A stretch of 17,106 bases of DNA from an uncultured Collinsella sp. (GTDB taxonomy: Bacteria > Actinomycetota > Coriobacteriia > Coriobacteriales > Coriobacteriaceae): the NCBI GenBank assembly GCA_900548515.1, contig URKU01000038.1, positions 1 through 17,106 of the forward strand, in the 5' to 3' direction. Shown one piece after another: positions 13,373 to 17,106 of this stretch (positions are counted from its first letter, which is position 1; each line of letters starts with the position of its first letter). Below the pieces are notes generated by a model. It had not been told where the DNA came from, searched no databases, and worked only from the letters and a program-made list of their open reading frames with translations. A program made the translations under genes and the position numbers.

Positions 13373-15349
13373 TTACGCTCCATCCCGCGCATGCTCGGAC
13401 TCAAATTCTTCAATCGCCGCCATAAACTGCTCGCCAAAGGCATCGGCCTTTTTCTCGCCAATGCCGTTGACCTGAATGAGCTCGTCGCGCGTCTGCGGGC
13501 GCAGGCGGCACAGGCCGCGCAGGGCCTTGTCGGAGAAGACCATGTACGGTGCCATCTCCAGCTCCGTCGAGATCTCCTTGCGGAGGGCACGCAGGCGCTC
13601 GAACAGCTCGGCATCGTCGCCCACGCGCGGGCGATGATCCAGCTCGGCCTCCTCGCGCAGCAGATCGACGGCGCGGCGGGCGCGGGCCGAGGCCTTGCGC
13701 TTGGATGCACGACGCTTAACGGTAAAGGCGAACGCCTCGTCCTCAACCTCGGTGGCACGCGGGCCCAGCCCCACGACCGGGTACTGCCCCTGCGAGGTGG
13801 CAAGGTAGCCACGGCCGCACAGCTGGCCGATGATGTCCTTGATGCGCCCGACCGATTCGCTCGACAGCTCACCGTAGCCGCGGTCCTCGTCCAGATGCAT
13901 CTGGCGAATGCGCTCGGTGTTGCCGCCGTGGAGCACATCGGCGATCAGCGACTTGCCAAAGCGCATGGGACGCACGGCCACATAGCGCACAGCGGCGCGG
14001 GCCATATCGGTGACGTCCTCGACCTCGAACTGCGTGAGGCAGTTGCTGCAGTTGCCGCAGCCCTCGGCGTCGTCTGCCGTGCCGCCCGCGGCGGCTGCCG
14101 CATGCTCGGCCGCGACTTCGTCGCCAAAGTAGCGCAGCATGTATTCGCGCAGGCAGCCGGTGGTATTGCAGTAGCCCTCCATCTGGCTGAGCAGACGATA
14201 ACGGTTCTGGAGCGCCCACGCGCGCTGCTCGTCATCGAGCGCCTCGTCGGCCGCATCGCCGCGGTCGATCAAAAAGCGGCGCATGCGAAAATCGTTGCCG
14301 TTCCACAGCAAGTGGCAGCTGGCCGGATCGCCATCGCGGCCAGCGCGGCCCGCCTCTTGGTAGTATGCCTCGATGCTCTCGGGCACGTTGTTGTGAATCA
14401 CGTAGCGCACGTTGGGCTTGTCGATGCCCATGCCAAAGGCGTTGGTGGCAACCATCACCTGAATGTCGTCGTCGATAAAGGCACGCTGGCTTTGACGGCG
14501 GGCGTCATTGCCCATGCCGGCATGGTAGCGGCCCACGCGAATGCCGCTGGGACCCAGTGCCTCGGCAAGCTCCGCGGCCAGTGCGTCGACCGTCTTGCGG
14601 GTCGAGCAATACACGATGCCGCTCTCGCTCGAATGCGCGATCACATAGTCGCGCACCCACGCGGCCTTGGCCTTGTCGCCCATCTCTTCGCAGCCAAAGT
14701 AGAGGTTCTTGCGATCGAAGCCCGTCACCACCGTCGCGGGGTTTTGCAGGCCGAGCATCTGCTGAATGTCCGCACGTACGCGCTCAGTCGCCGTAGCGGT
14801 AAAGGCCGCCACGATAGGGCGCTGCGGCAGGGAATCGATGAACTCGCGAATCTGCAGGTAAGCGGGGCGGAAATCCTGGCCCCATTGGCTCACACAGTGT
14901 GCCTCGTCAATGGCCACGAGCGGCACGCCAATGCCGGAGGAACCCGCGGCCTCCTGCGCAAAGGCTAAAAAGCGCGGCTCGAGCAGGCGCTCGGGCGCCA
15001 CGTACATAAGCTGGTAGCGGCCCTCGCGCGCCCGCTTGAGCACGGTGTTTTGCTGGGCCGGCGTAAGGCTGGAGTTGAGATAGCTGGGTCGTGCACCCGC
15101 CGCGAGCAACGCACGGGTCTGGTCTTCCATAAGCGACAGCAGCGGACTCACCACAAAGGTGATGCCGGGCAGCATGAGCGCGGGCACCTGGTAGCAAATG
15201 GACTTGCCGGCGCCCGTGGGCATAACACCCAGCGCATCGCGACCGGCAAGGATCGCATCGACCATGCGGTCCTGCCCCGGGCGAAACGAGGTGTAGCCAA
15301 AATAGGCGCCGAGCGTGTCGAGCGCCATCTGCTGCATGCTATCGGTCAT
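13373..15349 (-). CDS. recQ: ATP-dependent DNA helicase RecQ
   Basis: A 658-residue 3'-5' helicase of DNA recombination and repair. The RecQ motif 0 region FRPGQ (22-26), Walker A PTGAGKS (44-50), DEAH box (148-151) followed by CVSQWG, and motif VI QEAGRAGRDG are intact. The RecQ-C-terminal zinc site is present as CNTTGC-LREYMLRYFGDE followed by CGNCSNC; an Ala-rich insert separates the two halves. A winged helix follows (VGRIKDIIGQLCGRGYL), and an HRDC domain closes the protein (about 575-650, LRALRKEISTELEMAPYMVF, INVNGIG-like QVNGIGEKKA). Length is normal for the full three-domain form. ATG 15349 has AGGA 4 bases upstream. GntR regulator 1 follows after 2 bp. Confidence 0.96.
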   Translation of the reverse strand: MTDSMQQMALDTLGAYFGYTSFRPGQDRMVDAILAGRDALGVMPTGAGKSICYQVPALMLPGITFVVSPLLSLMEDQTRALLAAGARPSYLNSSLTPAQQNTVLKRAREGRYQLMYVAPERLLEPRFLAFAQEAAGSSGIGVPLVAIDEAHCVSQWGQDFRPAYLQIREFIDSLPQRPIVAAFTATATERVRADIQQMLGLQNPATVVTGFDRKNLYFGCEEMGDKAKAAWVRDYVIAHSSESGIVYCSTRKTVDALAAELAEALGPSGIRVGRYHAGMGNDARRQSQRAFIDDDIQVMVATNAFGMGIDKPNVRYVIHNNVPESIEAYYQEAGRAGRDGDPASCHLLWNGNDFRMRRFLIDRGDAADEALDDEQRAWALQNRYRLLSQMEGYCNTTGCLREYMLRYFGDEVAAEHAAAAAGGTADDAEGCGNCSNCLTQFEVEDVTDMARAAVRYVAVRPMRFGKSLIADVLHGGNTERIRQMHLDEDRGYGELSSESVGRIKDIIGQLCGRGYLATSQGQYPVVGLGPRATEVEDEAFAFTVKRRASKRKASARARRAVDLLREEAELDHRPRVGDDAELFERLRALRKEISTELEMAPYMVFSDKALRGLCRLRPQTRDELIQVNGIGEKKADAFGEQFMAAIEEFESEHARDGA

Positions 15350-15423
15350 GGTTTCCTAACGTCCAAGTCATCTGCCGCCGATTATACGCCGCCACAGGGA
15401 CAGCAGCACACGACCGCAGCCCA

Positions 15424-15507
15424 GACTAGTCGATGGACGTTCTTAAACGACTAGTCATACAAGAACGTCCCCAACGACTAGTCATTTAAGAACGTCCCCA
15501 ACGACTA
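15424..15507. repeat. Three ~32-bp repeat units bounded by ACTAGT
   Basis: ACTAGT occurs at 15425, 15450 and 15478. The units between are copies of GACTAGTCATNNAAGAACGTCC: the first inverted (15424-15456), the second and third direct (15449-15478 and 15477-15507) and both ending GTCCCCAACGACTA. There is no reading frame of note. The array sits about 75 bp upstream of the recQ start. The gap 15350-15736 holds this array followed by the structured segment below. Confidence 0.65.
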
Positions 15508-15517
15508 CTTTGGACCG

Positions 15518-15736
15518 CGGCAACGCCGATGTTCTGGCAACGACAGCGAAAGCCCGTCAGAGCGAGCAAGGTGCCTTGAAACGAGGCGGCATTGACCTTC
15601 TGGTCATGCCGCCGAAGTTGAAAGGCAGATTGCCGCCCTGGCGGGCTTGCAGCGTCGACCAATCCGTCGTTCGGCAGAACGGCGGAACCAAAGGCGCAGC
15701 GTCGAGCCGTTACGCGGTTTGGTAAAACCGCGTAAC
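15518..15736 (+). ncRNA. Candidate structured RNA (multi-branched), unknown class
   Basis: Several nested stems were found by eye. A closing stem AAGCCCGTCAG (15550-15560) / CTGGCGGGCTT (15638-15648) has 11 pairs. It encloses CAAGG/CCTTG (15567-15578), a 12-bp hairpin GGCGGCAT-TGACC / GGTCATGCCGCC (15585-15613) with loop TTCT and one bulge, and GGCA/TGCC (15624-15634). Outside it are CGGC/GCCG (15518-15528), CCGTCGTT/AACGGCGG (15664-15685) and the terminal hairpin. Two stems contain a U-G wobble on the plus strand that would be a C-A mismatch on the minus strand, which favours plus. GCAGCGTCGA is repeated at 15649 and 15696. It has no recognised family. Alternatives are a 3' untranslated region of the minus-strand regulator gene or a decayed mobile repeat. 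Confidence 0.45.
15709..15736. terminator. Hairpin directly after the GntR regulator 2 stop codon
   Basis: GTTACGCGGTTT (15709-15720) and AAACCGCGTAAC (15725-15736) form a perfect 12-bp stem with a 4-base loop GGTA. On the minus strand it begins at the base after the TAA of the regulator gene. No long T run follows on the minus strand; on the plus strand CTTATAT follows. It could end transcripts in either direction. Confidence 0.6.
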
Positions 15737-16456
15737 TTATATGACCATGACGTAGCGGCTGCCCACGTAGTACTGTTTGCCGAGCAAGACCGGCTCGCCA
15801 TTGGGACCGATAAAGCCGGCGCGCAGGTTGAGCAGCGGATCGTGCGGAGCGATGCCCAGCTCGGCCGCCTGCTCAGCGCTGGCGCGAACGGCCTCGACCG
15901 TACGGTAGCCAGCCGAGACAATCGGGGTTCCGCCAACACGCCCGACCTCGGCAAAAATCGACTTGTCCTCAAGGTCGGCTGTCAACAGTTCGCGGTAGGC
16001 GTCAAACGGCACAAAGACGTTCTCCTCAAAGATGGGCTCGCCGTCGGCCGTGCGCACGCGCTTGATATGCAGCAGTAGCGCGCCCTTCTGCAGGCCAAAG
16101 AACTCCATCTCGTTTTGGCGCGCCGGAACAATCTGGCGATCGACCACATGTGCACCGGCCTTCATGCCATTGTCGGCACACAGCGCGGTAAACGTCTGCA
16201 GCGTCGAGGCGTGGAACTGACGGTTGATGTGCGGCGTGGAAACAAAGGTGCCACGGCCCTGCTGCTTAACCAGGTAGCCATCGGAGCACAGCTCCTCGAC
16301 GGCGCGGCGCACCGTAATGCGGCTCACCTCGTACTGCTCGGCTAGCTCGAGCTCGGACGGAATACGCTCCTTGGGTGCATAAACACCTTTCTCGATCGCA
16401 TCCTTGATTTCGTCGTAAATCTGCTGGTAAAGCGGTGCATTTTTGGTCGCGGGCAT
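15737..16456 (-). CDS. GntR family regulator, HutC/UTRA subfamily (regulator 2)
   Basis: A 239-residue transcription factor. The winged helix is at about 8-72 (PLYQQIYDEIKDAIEKGVY, RIPSELELAEQYEVSRITVR, RRAVEELCSDGYLVKQQGRG) and the UTRA domain at about 90-237, ending in VLLGKQYYVGSRYVMVI. It is clearly paralogous to regulator 1: both share the PLYQQ start, the QQGRGTFV turn and the GxRYV-I end. ATG 16456 has AGGAG 9 bases upstream. No sugar-metabolism gene is next to it, so its target and ligand are unknown; the upstream AT-rich stretch with a short palindrome may be its own operator. It is the only gene between the YitT-like gene and recQ. Confidence 0.9.
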   Translation of the reverse strand: MPATKNAPLYQQIYDEIKDAIEKGVYAPKERIPSELELAEQYEVSRITVRRAVEELCSDGYLVKQQGRGTFVSTPHINRQFHASTLQTFTALCADNGMKAGAHVVDRQIVPARQNEMEFFGLQKGALLLHIKRVRTADGEPIFEENVFVPFDAYRELLTADLEDKSIFAEVGRVGGTPIVSAGYRTVEAVRASAEQAAELGIAPHDPLLNLRAGFIGPNGEPVLLGKQYYVGSRYVMVI

Positions 16457-16548
16457 ATCTGATCACTCCTATCAAAATATCGAAATAACTAATACGTATA
16501 TAACGTCTAGCTCTATGTTACATCATAACGATAAAACGATACACCCTG
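16457..16548 (-). promoter_or_regulatory. AT-rich promoter region of GntR regulator 2
   Basis: This stretch is markedly AT-rich compared with its surroundings. It holds a palindrome ACGT-ATATA-ACGT (16494-16506) about 40 bp before the start codon and a near repeat AACGAT/AACGAT around 16527-16540. These are plausible promoter and autoregulatory elements, but no -35/-10 pair can be fixed. Confidence 0.35.
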
Positions 16549-16591
16549 CCTACCAAAAAGCGACAGGTCTATTTTGGTAGGTTTTATCTGG
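16549..16591. repeat. 43-bp dispersed intergenic repeat, copy 2 (inverted)
   Basis: The reverse complement matches 8555-8597 at 38 of 43 positions without gaps. This copy keeps an internal inverted repeat, CCTACCAAAA / TTTTGGTAGG (16549-16558 and 16573-16582), which copy 1 has largely lost, so it looks closer to the ancestral palindromic form. Confidence 0.7.
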
Positions 16592-16599
16592 TCAAACGA

Positions 16600-16635
16600 G
16601 AGCCCCTCGAAAGCAACGGGGCTTTCGAGGGGCTC
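16600..16635 (-). terminator. Terminator of the YitT-like gene
   Basis: GAGCCCCTCGAAAGC (16600-16614) and GCTTTCGAGGGGCTC (16621-16635) form a perfect 15-bp stem around a 6-base loop. It lies 40 bp beyond the stop codon on the minus strand. The trailing sequence there begins TCGTTTG, a short T run. Confidence 0.8.
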
Positions 16636-16675
16636 ATTCGAATGGGCTGCGCTTGACCGGCAAAAAGCCAAAACC

Positions 16676-17106
16676 CTACTTGCCGTCATCCTGCTGCAGG
16701 CTGTCCTGCTCGCTGAGGCGCGCCTGCCTGCTGGCCATGCGCGCGGGCTTGTCGGGATCGGGTACGGCCGTGGGCATGGGCTCGTCGACATGGCAGCCCC
16801 ACCAGCCGCCCACAAAGTTGAGCGTGTGAAACACATTGATCACGGCGCCGGGATCAATGTCGCACACCAGCTTAATAATGTCCTGGCTCTCGTAGGTCGA
16901 GACAACGGCGTGCAGCAGGTACATCTTCTCGCGGCTATATCCGCCGATGACCTCGGCGCAGCTAATACCATGCTGAAAATGGTCAACATAGGCGGTCATG
17001 ACCTCATCTGCCTTGCGCGTCGTGATCTGCAGCGTCACGCGGTCGTAGCGGCGATAGAAACTGTCGATGGTCTTGGTCGAAATAAACTGGAACACGATGG
17101 AGTACG
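16676..17106 (-). CDS. YitT family membrane protein, C-terminal part (DUF2179), partial
   Basis: The frame is open to the right edge of the window, so only the last 142 or so residues are seen. They match the soluble DUF2179 domain that ends YitT (DUF161) membrane proteins: YSIVFQFISTKTIDSFY at the junction, then VTLQITTRKADEV, GISCAEVIGGYSREKMYLLHAVV and DIIKLVCDIDPGAVINV. The N-terminal membrane helices would lie beyond the window. YitT proteins are widespread in Gram-positive bacteria; their substrate is not known. After the domain comes an extended charged, Pro/Gln-rich tail (about 40 residues). A terminator follows the stop. Confidence 0.85.
   Translation of the reverse strand, partial: YSIVFQFISTKTIDSFYRRYDRVTLQITTRKADEVMTAYVDHFQHGISCAEVIGGYSREKMYLLHAVVSTYESQDIIKLVCDIDPGAVINVFHTLNFVGGWWGCHVDEPMPTAVPDPDKPARMASRQARLSEQDSLQQDDGK

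Noticed and set aside
13364..14968. Plus-strand reading frame of 534 residues opposite recQ
   Set aside because: Shadow of recQ, which has every helicase motif on the other strand.
15424..15507. CRISPR array
   Set aside because: Only three units, one inverted, with no unique spacers between them.
15510..15725. A 71-residue plus-strand frame in the structured intergenic segment
   Set aside because: No ribosome site and no recognisable domain; the sequence is better explained by its RNA-like stems.

Overview
This window looks like chromosomal DNA of a high-GC Gram-positive bacterium of the class Coriobacteriia, most like Collinsella. The basis is overall impression: GC- and GCC-rich codon use, the family mix (PreP-like M16C peptidase, L-2-hydroxyacid dehydrogenase, FrlB-like SIS deglycase with HutC-type GntR regulators, YitT-type membrane protein) and many short palindromic intergenic repeats. 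No 16S gene is present, so the genus is an inference.

Layout. Positions 1-80 hold the 3' end of a tRNA gene and its terminator. Positions 277-3922 are an accessory-looking stretch just downstream of the tRNA: a DUF5710 protein with two CxxC pairs, a translationally coupled pair on the minus strand (a protein like the N-terminal domain of HNH restriction endonucleases, but with no HNH part, and a small zinc-ribbon protein), an unknown 163-residue protein, and an AlbA_2/Schlafen-type ATPase with a C-terminal winged helix. The 569 bp between that ATPase and the next gene carry two clusters of TTATCTCTC boxes with identical internal geometry, a long inverted repeat, and four copies of a 22-bp element.

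From 4492 the window is mostly housekeeping and metabolic. It has a 1014-residue M16C metallopeptidase (4492-7536), a HicA/HicB toxin-antitoxin pair (7910-8495), 5-formyltetrahydrofolate cyclo-ligase (8617-9213), a MetA-family homoserine acyltransferase on the minus strand (9256-10182) with the Glu111 typical of acetyl-CoA users, and an LDH/HicDH-type dehydrogenase (10393-11370). A strong bidirectional terminator then closes the convergent junction. Everything from 11502 to the right edge is on the minus strand. In transcription order it is: YitT-like protein (5' end cut by the window edge), GntR regulator 2, RecQ helicase, GntR regulator 1 (2 bp after recQ) and the FrlB-like deglycase.

How the genes work together. 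GntR regulator 1 and the deglycase next to it form a probable fructosamine (Amadori product) utilisation unit. The gap between them carries two tandem pairs of a 10-bp box that are good operator candidates. HicA/HicB has an overlapping gene pair, a palindrome over a possible -10 and a LexA-like box upstream. The least explained sequence is between genes: several families of palindromic repeats, some present twice in this window, and a 15518-15736 segment that folds into a multi-branched RNA with a closing stem and wobble pairs that favour the plus strand.
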